A stretch of DNA of 21,884 bases, taken from positions 1-21,884 of the forward strand of contig NZ_BNAL01000036.1 of NCBI RefSeq assembly GCF_014653275.1. Reading direction: 5' to 3'. The position numbers were made by a program, and so were the translations under genes. The notes beneath the pieces are model-generated. The model made no database searches and had not been told where the DNA came from. It saw only the letters and a program-made list of their open reading frames with translations. The DNA comes from Deinococcus piscis. GTDB taxonomy: Bacteria; Deinococcota; Deinococci; Deinococcales; Deinococcaceae. Of the stretch, positions 7,933 through 18,029 are shown piece by piece; the first letter of the stretch is position 1; each line of letters opens with the position of its first letter.

Positions 7933-9584
7933 CCGTGCCTGACCCGATCCAGCTGAGTTGGCCTCTGCCCGGAACCGAGTCGGCCCTCCCCGCCGCGCCG
8001 GTCATCCTGGCGCTGGGCACCGGACTGCTGCTGATGCTGCCCCTGAGCCGCGCCGCCAGGAGTGCGCTCTCTATCGGTGTCACCCTGCTGATGACCGTGC
8101 TCTCGGCCCTGCTGGTATGGAGCACGGGCGACGGCACGGTCCTCAGTCACACCATGGGGGCCTGGGCTGCGCCCTTCGGCATCGTGCTGGTCGCGGACCG
8201 CCTCAGCGCCTGGATGAGCCTGCTGACCAGCGTGTCCTTGCTGATGACCGTGCTGTACAGCGCCGCATTCCCGGACCGGGTGCGTGAACAGTACCACCTG
8301 TTCGCCCTGCTGCAACTGCTGGCCGCTGGTGTGCAGCTGTCGTTCCTGACTGGCGACCTGTTCAACCTGTTCGTGGCCTTTGAAGTGATGCTGGTCGCCA
8401 GCTACGCGCTGACCGTCCTGGGGTCCACCCGCGAGCAGTTGCGCGAGGGTTTTCGCTACATCGTGATGAACCTGGTGGCCTCCGCGCTGCTGGTCGCCAC
8501 TTGCGGCATGATCTATGGACTGCTGGGGACGCTAAACATGGCGCACCTGGCCCAGCGCGCCACCGAACTGGGTCCCAGCCATTACGTAAGCGCCTTCAGT
8601 ACCCTGCTCCTGATCGTGTTCGCTTCCAAATCGGCGCAATTTCCGCTTGGCTTCTGGTTGCCGGGCACCTACCCCGCCGTGCCGGTGGCCGTAGGAGCGT
8701 TTTTTGGGGCCATTTTGACCAAAGTGGGCATCTACGCCCTGATTCGCACCTTCAGCACCATGTTTACCCAAGAACCCCTGATCGCACAGACCACCTTGCT
8801 GATTCTGGGCAGCGCCACCATGCTGTTCGGGGCGCTGGGCCTGGTTTCGCAGCGCGAGTGGCGGCGCATCCTATCATTCGCCGTGGTCACTTCGGTGGGT
8901 TATATGGCCTTTGGCCTGGGCATCGGCACACCTGAGGCGCTGGACGCCACACTCTTTTATATGACCGTGAGTGTCCTGGTGACTTCGGCCATGTTTCTGC
9001 TGGCCGGCATTGCTGAGAAAGCGACAGGGACCAGTTACATCACGGTGCGCGGGATGCTGGAACACCGACCGCTGTGGGCCGCCGCTTTTATGCTGGGGGC
9101 ACTCACCATCGCAGGCCTGCCACCCACCGGGGGCTTTATCGCCAAATTCGCGCTGGTTCAGGCCGGCTTCGCCGCGTCCAGCCCACTCACTCCGCTGATC
9201 TACCTGGGCATCCTCAGTGCGCTGCTCAGCTCGCTGATTATCCTCTATGCCATGCTCAACATCTGGCGCGGGTTCTTCTGGGGCAAGGCGGCCAAAGACA
9301 AGGAAGTGCAGCTCCGGCCAGTGTCACTGCGCCAGCAAGCGCCCATGCTGCTGGCGATGTTCACCGTCGCGGCGACGGCACTGGCCGCTGGTCCCCTGGG
9401 AGGCCTGACCAGCCGCATAGCGGCGCAACTCGCCGACCCCCAGCAGTACATCAGCGGGGTCCTGGGTGACCGACCGGTACAGATTCCGCCGGCTCCTACC
9501 GCTGAAGACCCTGAAGCCCCCGACCACCCTTCTTCCATCTCCCCCGCACGCCGCGCTCCCAAAGCCGAGGAGGACCACCCATGA
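7929..9584 (+). CDS. mrpD: Mrp Na+/H+ antiporter subunit D
   Basis: This 551-residue NuoN/ND2-like subunit is the second proton-channel protein of the Mrp complex. Key blocks are GDLFNLFVAFEVMLVASYAL (142-161, Glu152), FASKSAQFPLGFWLPGTYPA (231-250, Lys234), GAILTKVGIYALIR (Lys265) and IAGLPPTGGFIAKFALV. These acidic and lysine residues are the proton-path positions conserved in the antiporter family. The length exceeds the usual 490-500 because of a Pro/Glu/Asp-rich hydrophilic tail of about 50 residues at the end. AAGGAG precedes the ATG at 7929, which overlaps the mrpC stop (ATGA). The stop overlaps the mrpE start in the same way. Confidence 0.94.
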   Translation: MTVPDPIQLSWPLPGTESALPAAPVILALGTGLLLMLPLSRAARSALSIGVTLLMTVLSALLVWSTGDGTVLSHTMGAWAAPFGIVLVADRLSAWMSLLTSVSLLMTVLYSAAFPDRVREQYHLFALLQLLAAGVQLSFLTGDLFNLFVAFEVMLVASYALTVLGSTREQLREGFRYIVMNLVASALLVATCGMIYGLLGTLNMAHLAQRATELGPSHYVSAFSTLLLIVFASKSAQFPLGFWLPGTYPAVPVAVGAFFGAILTKVGIYALIRTFSTMFTQEPLIAQTTLLILGSATMLFGALGLVSQREWRRILSFAVVTSVGYMAFGLGIGTPEALDATLFYMTVSVLVTSAMFLLAGIAEKATGTSYITVRGMLEHRPLWAAAFMLGALTIAGLPPTGGFIAKFALVQAGFAASSPLTPLIYLGILSALLSSLIILYAMLNIWRGFFWGKAAKDKEVQLRPVSLRQQAPMLLAMFTVAATALAAGPLGGLTSRIAAQLADPQQYISGVLGDRPVQIPPAPTAEDPEAPDHPSSISPARRAPKAEEDHP

Positions 9585-10267
9585 ATGGCCTGGGCCTGAA
9601 TTTCCTGATCGCCATCACTTACGCCCTGCTGATGGGGCATCTGGGCCTGCGCGAGATGACCACCGGCTTTCTGGTTGGATTGGTCATTCTCAACCTGTTT
9701 CCCAAGGCGCTCAACGCCGAACTCTACGTGGCCCGTGGGCGGGCCGTATCGCGCTTCTTGATCTTTTTCTTCAAGTCCCTGCTGATCGCCAATATCCAGG
9801 TGGCTCTGATGGCCCTGCACCGCCAACCCAAGCTCACGCCCCTGATTATCGACGTTCCTATCAAATTCGAGTCTCAGGCCATGCAGACCCTCCTGGTTGC
9901 CACCATCACCCTGCTGCCCGGCACAGTGGCGATGGGCTTCAGCCCTGACCGCTCGGTGATGTACGCCCACTCCATCGGCATATCTGATCCGGTGGAGGTC
10001 CGCAGTTCCATCATTGAGGTGGAGTACTACATTCTGGACATCATGTTCCCGCTGGATTACCCAGGTGGGCACAAGGCGGCGCTGGAGCAGGCCGCCGCAC
10101 GCGCCACGCAGCTGGCCGCTGCACTGACCGACGCGGCGCAGCGTGCCGGTGACGAAGAAGCCGCCAGCGTGGTGGACCCCAAAGTTCAGGAAGAAGCCTA
10201 CAGTGAGGCCATCAGCGAGCAGAATGCCAAATTGCAGGAAATCGTAGACGAGGTGAAACCAGCATGA
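9581..10267 (+). CDS. mrpE: Mrp Na+/H+ antiporter subunit E
   Basis: The MrpE core (about 1-160) has N-terminal helices and the conserved stretch VATITLLPGTVAMGFSPDRS, then MYAHSIGISDP. MrpE is needed for assembly and stability of the complex in other bacteria. The product has 228 residues against about 160 usually. The extra tail of about 60 residues is Ala/Glu/Gln-rich and predicted helical, possibly a coiled coil (HKAALEQAAARATQLAAAL). GAGGAGG precedes the ATG at 9581, which overlaps the mrpD stop (ATGA). The TGA at its end overlaps mrpF. Confidence 0.92.
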   Translation: MNGLGLNFLIAITYALLMGHLGLREMTTGFLVGLVILNLFPKALNAELYVARGRAVSRFLIFFFKSLLIANIQVALMALHRQPKLTPLIIDVPIKFESQAMQTLLVATITLLPGTVAMGFSPDRSVMYAHSIGISDPVEVRSSIIEVEYYILDIMFPLDYPGGHKAALEQAAARATQLAAALTDAAQRAGDEEAASVVDPKVQEEAYSEAISEQNAKLQEIVDEVKPA

Positions 10268-10524
10268 TCATCAATCTGGCTCTGGCGATTGTGTCGCTTT
10301 CAGCGCTGCTGGTCTCGCTGCGGGTGCTGCGCGGCCCCAGCTGGGGTGACCGCATCATGGCTTTCGACTTTCTCGGTATGAATCTGGTGGTGCTGTTCGC
10401 ACTGCTGGCCGTCCGCACCAAGCTGATGGCGATGCTGGACGCCACCGTCCTACTGAGCCTGCTGGCGTTTCTTTCCACCATCGCCATGACCCGTTATCTG
10501 CTGCTGGGCCGGGTGATGAAATGA
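10264..10524 (+). CDS. mrpF: Mrp Na+/H+ antiporter subunit F
   Basis: This 86-residue, three-helix subunit has normal family length. The signature RVLRGPSWGDRIMAFD (20-35) contains the conserved Asp29 and Asp35 of the first membrane hairpin; aspartates here have been implicated in Na+ handling in other Mrp systems. It is the one Mrp subunit in this operon without an extra tail. GAGGTGA precedes the ATG at 10264, and both ends overlap their neighbours by four bases. Confidence 0.93.
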   Translation: MIINLALAIVSLSALLVSLRVLRGPSWGDRIMAFDFLGMNLVVLFALLAVRTKLMAMLDATVLLSLLAFLSTIAMTRYLLLGRVMK

Positions 10525-10979
10525 GCGGCTTCCTTCATGACTTCAGCGCACTCATGACCGCCTGGGATATCAATCTGCTGCGGGATATTCCTATCCTTTT
10601 CGGCTCGGTGTTCGTGCTTACAGCTGCGGTAGGGGTGCTGCGCTTTCCGGACCTGTACACCCGCCTGCACGCCAGCTCCAAGCTGGTCACGCTGGGTTCA
10701 GCCGGCATCTACCTGGGCGTGGCCGCCGACTTCAGCGATGTGGCAGCGTTTACGCGGGTACTGGCGGTGCTGCTGTTCCAGTTTCTGACCACGCCGCTCA
10801 GCGCTTATCTGATCGCCCAGGCCAGCTATCTGCGCGGTCTGCCAGCCGTACTGCATACCCCCGACGAGGGCAAGGCCGACGCCTGGGACATCTTCGGGGC
10901 GGCGCAGGACATCAGCCAGATTCGCCGCCTCCAGGCCGTTCAGGAAGAAGAAGAGCTGCCCTCACCGCACTCCGGCTAA
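10521..10979 (+). CDS. mrpG: Mrp Na+/H+ antiporter subunit G
   Basis: The MrpG core has three helices and the signature VLRFPDLYTRLHASSKLVTLGSAG (split here as VLRFPDLYTRLHA and SSKLVTLGSAG). It is the last gene of the canonical seven-gene group 1 order. The product has 152 residues, some 30 more than typical, owing to an acidic C-terminal tail containing QEEEELPSPHSG. The ATG at 10521 overlaps the mrpF stop. No convincing terminator separates it from pilT, which starts 54 bases later. Confidence 0.92.
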   Translation: MSGFLHDFSALMTAWDINLLRDIPILFGSVFVLTAAVGVLRFPDLYTRLHASSKLVTLGSAGIYLGVAADFSDVAAFTRVLAVLLFQFLTTPLSAYLIAQASYLRGLPAVLHTPDEGKADAWDIFGAAQDISQIRRLQAVQEEEELPSPHSG

Positions 10980-11018
10980 CGGGGCTGAGCTGAGGGAGGC
11001 GTGTAAGACTGCCCCGCC

Positions 11019-11024
11019 TAAGCT
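11019..11024 (+). promoter_or_regulatory. Possible -10 (TAAGCT) for pilT
   Basis: TAAGCT ends 9 bases before the pilT ATG, giving an mRNA with only a two- to three-base leader. No Shine-Dalgarno is present in the gap. Read-through from mrpG is also possible. Confidence 0.35.
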
Positions 11025-11033
11025 ACGGGCACT

Positions 11034-12149
11034 ATGACCGCCTCTACTGCTCCCCAACCCGCTTCCCAGGTCAAACACCAGTTCGACGCCCTGCTGACCG
11101 AGATGGTGCAGCGCGGCGCGTCGGACATCCACCTGCGGGCCGGCAGTGCCCCCGCCGCCCGCATTGACGGCGAAATCGTGCGCTTTGGCGAGGAGCGGCT
11201 GACCCCGCAGAGCATGGAAGACTTCGCGCAGGTGATGCTGCCCACCCAGCTGATGTGGGGCACCTTTGTGGAAAAGCGCGACCACGACTTTGCCTACTCG
11301 CTGCCCGGCACGGCCCGCTTCCGGGTGAATGCCTACTTTCAGCGCGGCAGCGTGGGCCTGATCATGCGCGTGATCGAGGACAAGCCGATTCCCACTTTCG
11401 AGCAGCTGGGCTTGCCGCTGGATGTGTTTGAAGAACTGAGCAAGCACGAGCGCGGCCTCATTCTGGTGACCGGCCCTACCGGCTCGGGCAAGACGACCAC
11501 CCTGGCCAGCCTGCTGGACCACATCAACGCCCGTGACGCGGTGAACATCGTGACGCTGGAAGACCCCATCGAGGTGCTGCACCGCGACAAAAAGGCCATG
11601 ATGATTCAGCGCGAGCTGGGGGCCGACACCCAGAGCTTTTCCAACGGTCTACGCGCTGCCATGCGCCAGGACCCGGACATCATTCTGATTGGCGAGATGC
11701 GCGACAAGGAAACCGTGGAAGCCGCACTGAGCGCCGCGCAGACCGGGCACCTGGTGTTCAGCACCCTGCACACCCAGGACGCTATGCGTTCCATCAACCG
11801 CATCATTGACTTCTTCCAGCCGCACGAGCGTGAGCAGATTCGCCAGGGCCTCAGCGAAAGCCTGGTGGCCATCGTGTCGCAGCGCTTGCTGCCCCGCAAG
11901 GGCGGTGGCCGCGTGCTGGGCATGGAAATCTTGCTGGGCACCCCCACCGTGCGCGAGAGCATCAAAGACCCCGAGAAGCAGGATGAGATCAAGCAGGCCC
12001 TGCTGGAAGGCGGCATGCGCGGGATGCACACCTTCGACCAGCACCTCGCCCGGCTGGTCCACGAGGGCCTGATGGACGAGGACGAAGCGATGCTGGCCGC
12101 CACCAGCCCGCACGAGCTGAAGATCATGCTGATGCAGGCGAACTACTAA
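11034..12149 (+). CDS. pilT: Type IV pilus retraction ATPase PilT
   Basis: The 371-residue product is a hexameric secretion-type ATPase that powers pilus retraction at the inner membrane and, in many species, DNA uptake and twitching. The N-terminal PAS-like domain includes RGASDIHLRAGSAP (27-40). The ATPase domain shows Walker A GPTGSGKT (147-154), Asp box LEDPIE (175-180), Walker B DIILIGEMRD (215-224) and His box GHLVFSTLHT (238-247). The distance from Walker A to the end is typical of PilT rather than of PilB, which has a larger N-terminus and a zinc motif. I do not see the C-terminal AIRNLIRE signature of many PilTs; VRESIKDPEKQDEIKQAL occupies that region. No other pilus gene is nearby, so it stands alone between mrp and glnS. 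Confidence 0.9.
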   Translation: MTASTAPQPASQVKHQFDALLTEMVQRGASDIHLRAGSAPAARIDGEIVRFGEERLTPQSMEDFAQVMLPTQLMWGTFVEKRDHDFAYSLPGTARFRVNAYFQRGSVGLIMRVIEDKPIPTFEQLGLPLDVFEELSKHERGLILVTGPTGSGKTTTLASLLDHINARDAVNIVTLEDPIEVLHRDKKAMMIQRELGADTQSFSNGLRAAMRQDPDIILIGEMRDKETVEAALSAAQTGHLVFSTLHTQDAMRSINRIIDFFQPHEREQIRQGLSESLVAIVSQRLLPRKGGGRVLGMEILLGTPTVRESIKDPEKQDEIKQALLEGGMRGMHTFDQHLARLVHEGLMDEDEAMLAATSPHELKIMLMQANY

Positions 12150-12167
12150 GCACAAGAGTGGAACAAA

Positions 12168-12206
12168 AGAAGAGCGGAGGGCAGAAAGGAAGCCTTCTGC
12201 TCTTCT
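12168..12206. terminator. Bidirectional terminator between pilT and glnS
   Basis: AGAAGAGC (12168-12175) pairs perfectly with GCTCTTCT (12199-12206). A nested GCAGAAAGG/CCTTCTGC pairing in the middle could extend or compete with it. On the minus strand the stem runs into TTTT, a good U-tract for glnS. On the plus strand the tail is a weaker CTCTTCTCT. Confidence 0.7.
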
Positions 12207-12233
12207 CTGCAACTGGCCTCAGACCAGCTTGGG

Positions 12234-14666
<2,433 letters not shown>

Positions 14667-14672
14667 CTGCCC

Positions 14673-14678
14673 AGGATA
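14673..14678 (-). promoter_or_regulatory. Leaderless-type -10 (TATCCT) for glnS
   Basis: Minus-strand TATCCT is followed by GGGCAG and the ATG at 14666. The 6-base gap matches the other genes in the window and supports this start over the longer frame. No clear -35 is seen. Confidence 0.55.
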
Positions 14679-14755
14679 AGCCAGGCGCAGGGCAACAAGG
14701 CGTGTGCAAGTGGCCACCTGCGCCGTTTCGGTGGGCCTTTCCAGCAACTTGCGTT

Positions 14756-14761
14756 TATGCT
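14756..14761 (+). promoter_or_regulatory. Leaderless-type -10 (TATGCT) for the 14768 gene
   Basis: TATGCT is followed by GAGCGC and then ATG at 14768, a 6-base gap. It faces the glnS element across about 80 bases, forming a divergent pair. Confidence 0.55.
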
Positions 14762-14767
14762 GAGCGC

Positions 14768-15226
14768 ATGACCAACGCATCTCGGCTCCCTTTGGCCCTA
14801 GCCCTTAGCCTTTCTGCCCTGCTGATGCCCGCTGCCGGTGCCCAGTCGTTCGGGGTGTATGGCGCGAGCAACATTGCCCGCACTGGTGGAGGGGTGCAGG
14901 TACAGAGTGGCACCAGCACCGCTGGCACCTGGCGGCTGAGTCTGGGCTACGAGCAAGGCGGCGCAGCCGTCGCAGCAGAACGCCTGAACGGCTTTGGCGC
15001 AGGCCGGACCTACTGGGGAGCCGGCGCATTTGGCGGGTATGCGCCCGCCGATGACCGGGGCGCATTCGGCGGCGTGCGCGGCTTCGTGGGGGCCGAGCTG
15101 CCCACTGGAGGCAGCCACCTGTACGGTGAAGTCGGTGTGCAGGCCATCGCCGCGCAGACCAGTAGCAGCGACATTGGCGTGGTGGGCGGCCTCGTGCCGG
15201 TGGTGCGGGTCGGCGTGCGGTTTTAG
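14768..15226 (+). CDS. Secreted, possibly outer-membrane beta-barrel, protein
   Basis: I do not recognise a named family. The 152-residue product starts [20 protein letters not shown] and has a clear signal peptide with likely cleavage after AGA, before QSFGVYG. The mature part is rich in Gly, Ala and alternating hydrophobic residues ([23 protein letters not shown]) with strand-like spacing. It ends VVRVGVRF, an aromatic terminus like that of outer-membrane barrels. A small envelope barrel or surface protein is the best guess. The start is set by the signal peptide and by TATGCT six bases upstream; an upstream in-frame ATG at 14702 would spoil the signal sequence. The next gene begins 30 bases after its stop with its own -10, so the two may be independent. 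Confidence 0.7.
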   Translation: MTNASRLPLALALSLSALLMPAAGAQSFGVYGASNIARTGGGVQVQSGTSTAGTWRLSLGYEQGGAAVAAERLNGFGAGRTYWGAGAFGGYAPADDRGAFGGVRGFVGAELPTGGSHLYGEVGVQAIAAQTSSSDIGVVGGLVPVVRVGVRF

Positions 15227-15243
15227 AAATCCGTCAACCTGTC

Positions 15244-15249
15244 TATGCT
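15244..15249 (+). promoter_or_regulatory. Leaderless-type -10 (TATGCT) for the lipoprotein gene
   Basis: TATGCT is followed by seven bases and the ATG at 15257. The same hexamer serves the preceding gene. It overlaps an in-frame ATG at 15245, which argues that 15257 is the real start. Confidence 0.5.
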
Positions 15250-15256
15250 GGACCGT

Positions 15257-15718
15257 ATGAGACATCTACTTCCCCTGCTGGCCCTGGGCCTCCCGGCATG
15301 CGCTCCTAGCCTGGCGGACCAAGCCAGAGCCGACTACGCGATTGACGGCAGCAGCGCGGCCACGCTGAGCAGCGCCAACTTTTCGGGCAAGCCTTACCCT
15401 GCCTTCACCCACCAGCTCACCAAGCCGGGCGCGTGCAGCCGGTACACGGCGCGCTACGCCAGTGTGGGCAGGAGCATTTTCCCGGTACCCATCGAGGAGC
15501 TGGGGCTGTGGTCCTACCTGATCCCCATTGACAAGAGCGCCGATGGCCGCCAGATGCTGCTGACCAGCAAGAACAACGGGGCCATCACGCCCAACCTGTA
15601 TATCCGCGTCAGCTGCACCGAGAAAGCGGGCGCCGCCCTGCTGGAAATCGTCAGCACTGGCCCACTCCCACAGTCCCGCCTGAACACGCTCAACCGGACC
15701 TTCCTGCAACAGCTCTAA
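15257..15718 (+). CDS. Small putative lipoprotein of unknown function
   Basis: The 153-residue product begins MRHLLPLLALGLPACAPS. The short basic and hydrophobic stretch ends in LPAC, close to a signal peptidase II lipobox; Pro at -2 is unusual. Lipidation would fall on Cys15. The mature domain contains two further Cys (GACSRY and RVSCTEKAG) that could form a disulfide outside the membrane. I see no known catalytic motif. It follows the barrel-like protein on the same strand and ends 14 bases before a strong terminator, so these two envelope genes form a closed unit. Confidence 0.7.
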   Translation: MRHLLPLLALGLPACAPSLADQARADYAIDGSSAATLSSANFSGKPYPAFTHQLTKPGACSRYTARYASVGRSIFPVPIEELGLWSYLIPIDKSADGRQMLLTSKNNGAITPNLYIRVSCTEKAGAALLEIVSTGPLPQSRLNTLNRTFLQQL

Positions 15719-15732
15719 GGGCCAGGCACAGT

Positions 15733-15768
15733 GCCGCAGCGACGCCAAAAAGCCGCTGCGGCTTTGCT
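15733..15768 (+). terminator. Rho-independent terminator after the lipoprotein gene
   Basis: GCCGCAGCG (15733-15741) pairs perfectly with CGCTGCGGC (15754-15762), with a 12-base loop, followed by TTTGCT. The loop holds five A residues, so a weaker minus-strand function for the XRE gene is possible. Confidence 0.75.
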
Positions 15769-15797
15769 CTGCCACTTGCCCCCAGGGCCAGCCCTCT

Positions 15798-15986
15798 TCA
15801 TCCTGAAAAATGTCCTCGGTCCTTAAATCCAAACAGCCGCGCCAGACGGAACGCCAGCGGCAGGCCGGGACCACATTTGCCGGTTTCCAGGGCGTTGACG
15901 GTCTGGCGGGACACGTTCAGCCGGTCCGCCAGCTCGGCTTGAGTAAGGCCGTGTTCGGCGCGCAGCACCTTGAGGCGGTTTTTCAT
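15798..15986 (-). CDS. Small XRE-family (Cro/CI-type) HTH regulator, apparent frameshift near its end
   Basis: The 62-residue product is nearly all helix-turn-helix: MKNRLKVLRAEHGLTQAELA, then DRLNVSRQTVNALETGK and LPLAFRLARLFG. It resembles the small YozG-like regulators of about 65-70 residues that bind DNA as dimers. These normally end with a block like L-R-I-E-D-I-F. Here the frame reads GFKDRGHFSG and stops. Removing one T from the GGATTTAAGG stretch (plus A3 at 15825-15827) would give FGLRTEDIFQDEEG, the family ending. So either the gene carries a one-base insertion or the sequence has an error there. The corrected frame meets no stop for several hundred bases, so its true end is unclear. 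It lies 81 bases downstream of the esterase-family gene on the same strand and could be cotranscribed; no SD or TANNNT start element is obvious. Confidence 0.75.
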   Translation of the reverse strand: MKNRLKVLRAEHGLTQAELADRLNVSRQTVNALETGKCGPGLPLAFRLARLFGFKDRGHFSG

Positions 15987-16067
15987 TTGCGTGAGTCCCG
16001 CCAGTCCAGAGTGACAGGTGGCCCAGCCCGTCCAGCACGCGGCATTGCCAGCCCCGCTCCTGCCGGG

Positions 16068-17822
16068 TCACTGTTCCTGCACTGGCAGGAGCACAGAGGC
16101 GCTGCTGCGCGGGGTCAGAATCAGGCCGTCAAAGGCGGCGGGCAGGTCGGCAGGTCCGTTTGTCGGCATGCCTTCCACATACACTGCGCCTACGCCACTG
16201 ATGCTCACCGGCTGAGCGAACCACTCGCGCAGTGGTGCCTGAGCATTTGCCTGAGCCACGTTCAGGAAGGCGGCGGGCGCGGTCCCTCTCAGCAAGTCGG
16301 CGCTCAAGCCGTCCAGCGACTCGGGCTGAGCGTCCGGGACCTTCAGGACCAGCGGCTCGCGGCCCACCCAGCCGTCAGCTTTGCCGGGGACAGCACGCAG
16401 TTCGCCCCCGCCGAAGCTGAAGCCGATGACGCGGTACTCGGTGCCCATCTCGCGGGCGAGGTGGCTGCCCAGGTTGGCATAGGCCTGGCCCTGCGCTGGC
16501 ACCCTGGACACATGGAAATTATGTGCCCACAGCGCCGCTTTTTGACCGGGGAACAGGTCCCGCATCAGTGCCTGAGTGTTGTCGGCCATGGCACGGTCAC
16601 GCAGGGCATTCGAAGCGTTGAAATCGTCGCTCTGCATTCCGGCAGACATCGCCACTCCTTGCCGCACGGTACGGGCCAGATGCTGGATGTCCAGCGCGTA
16701 TAGCGTCCCCTGCGGTTGGAAGCGGGCGTGCAGCTCCAGCAGCGCGGCCAGCGCTCCAGCGCGGGTCCAGTCGGACTGTTCTTTTCCGAACTGCGCTTTC
16801 AGTTCGGTGCGTAGAGTTTGGCCCAGCTCCGCCAGCCGCGACCCGTGCGGGGCCAGCTTGGTCAGCAGGGCCAGGCTGCCTGCCGGGTCCTGCATGTCCA
16901 TACCCACCACGCGCAGCGCTGGTTTGTCGCCTCGGCCTGCGTTGTAGTCGCGCATCCAGCGCAGCAGGTCGGCCATCTCCTGCGTCTTCCAGGTCCAGAA
17001 ATCGTACTCGCGGGTGACCTCCTCGGCGCTCTGGTTGCCTTCGCCCTGCACCCAGCGGTCAATGGCGTAAGCATCGTCGTAGTCGGCCTCAATCATGAAC
17101 ACCGTATAGCCATACTGCTCGGCCAGCTCACGGAAGATGCGGCCCTTGAGCGCGAAGTGCTCAGCAGTCCCGTGTGAGCCTTCGCCCAGGCCCAGCACGC
17201 GGGTGCCCCCAGTCAGCTCCGACAGCCAAGCGAAGTTGGCGGCGGGCGCATTCATACCGGTGGCCGAAATGGGCCGCAGCAGTGGGGCCAGCGCCGCTCG
17301 CCGCGCAGCGAGGGTTTGCTCATCCACTGGAGCCTGCGCCACCTGGCGGGTCACTTGACCGCTGGCTTCGGTCACAAGTTCCAGGGTGCGGCTCTGTGCC
17401 ATTCGCCACGTTCCACCCACCTTGCGCCACAGATCCTCGGTGCGGGTTTCCACCGTGACCGGCTGCTTGACCTCGCCCAAGGTATAGGTGGCTTCGACCC
17501 GGTTCCAGAACTGCACGCGGGCCGTGTCGCCCGTCACTTCGGCCCCGTCAAAGCGGTAGTCCAGCTTCTGATAGCTGAGCTGCTCCGGCTCAAAAGTACT
17601 CAGGTAGGTGTCCCGGTTAAGCCGTGTGCCATCCGGCATGATCAAAGTAAAGTCGTCAGTCAGCAGCGTAGCGTAGGCCTGGGCGTCCAGTGTGCGGGTC
17701 GCGTCTACCAGGGCGGCGTACTGAGCCGCAAGGTCGGCGGGCAACTGCTCAACTCCTGTCTGGGCGTGCGCACTGGATAGACATACGGTCAAGGCGAGGG
17801 CGGGCAAAGACAGCTTATTCAT
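16068..17822 (-). CDS. Secreted erythromycin-esterase-family protein with N-terminal NTF2-like domain
   Basis: The 584-residue product starts with a signal peptide (MNKLSLPALALTVCLSSAHA, cleavage before QTGVEQ). Residues about 28-150 form an NTF2/SnoaL-like (DUF4440) domain: TLLTDDFTLIMPDGTRLNRD and WRKVGGTWRMAQSRTL. The rest is an erythromycin-esterase (EreA/EreB, succinoglycan-biosynthesis-type) domain with GEGSHGTAEHF (213-223), EADYDD (245-250), DFWTWKTQEM (274-283), RDRAMADN (408-415) and AHNFHVSR (433-440). The His and Glu residues in these blocks make up the usual active site. Cytoplasmic Ere enzymes hydrolyse macrolide lactones, but most family members are of unknown substrate, and an exported form need not confer resistance. 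The start is ATG 17822 with AGGAG at 17830-17834, seven bases away: a conventional SD, unlike its neighbours. Confidence 0.85.
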   Translation of the reverse strand: MNKLSLPALALTVCLSSAHAQTGVEQLPADLAAQYAALVDATRTLDAQAYATLLTDDFTLIMPDGTRLNRDTYLSTFEPEQLSYQKLDYRFDGAEVTGDTARVQFWNRVEATYTLGEVKQPVTVETRTEDLWRKVGGTWRMAQSRTLELVTEASGQVTRQVAQAPVDEQTLAARRAALAPLLRPISATGMNAPAANFAWLSELTGGTRVLGLGEGSHGTAEHFALKGRIFRELAEQYGYTVFMIEADYDDAYAIDRWVQGEGNQSAEEVTREYDFWTWKTQEMADLLRWMRDYNAGRGDKPALRVVGMDMQDPAGSLALLTKLAPHGSRLAELGQTLRTELKAQFGKEQSDWTRAGALAALLELHARFQPQGTLYALDIQHLARTVRQGVAMSAGMQSDDFNASNALRDRAMADNTQALMRDLFPGQKAALWAHNFHVSRVPAQGQAYANLGSHLAREMGTEYRVIGFSFGGGELRAVPGKADGWVGREPLVLKVPDAQPESLDGLSADLLRGTAPAAFLNVAQANAQAPLREWFAQPVSISGVGAVYVEGMPTNGPADLPAAFDGLILTPRSSASVLLPVQEQ

Positions 17823-18017
17823 GCGGATTCTCCTAGGCGAAGAGGCGGAGGCAAAGGTTACTGGTCAGAGTGCCGCGTTTCCTTGTCTCTCTCACGAGTC
17901 CAAAGGCAAAATCGCCGTGTCCTCATGACAGGCTTTCTTGGCATACCGAGCCCTGGGGTGGGTGACCGTGACCCCGAAAGGCAGCGGCGTGGGCCCCCTC
18001 CCCACTTAGCCCTAACC

Positions 18018-18023
18018 TACACT
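18018..18023 (+). promoter_or_regulatory. Leaderless-type -10 (TACACT) for the interrupted membrane-protein gene
   Basis: TACACT is followed by CGGCGA and ATG at 18030, the same 6-base spacing as elsewhere. A standard start signal implies the frame is, or recently was, a gene. Confidence 0.5.
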
Positions 18024-18029
18024 CGGCGA

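Noticed and set aside
10981..11015. GGGGC/GCCCC pair as a terminator after mrpG
   Set aside because: The arms are five bases with a 25-base loop and no U-tract follows, so termination there is not supported.
14667..14780. 38-residue N-terminal extension of glnS from an upstream ATG
   Set aside because: It includes the TATCCT element placed six bases before ATG 14666 and shows no synthetase similarity.
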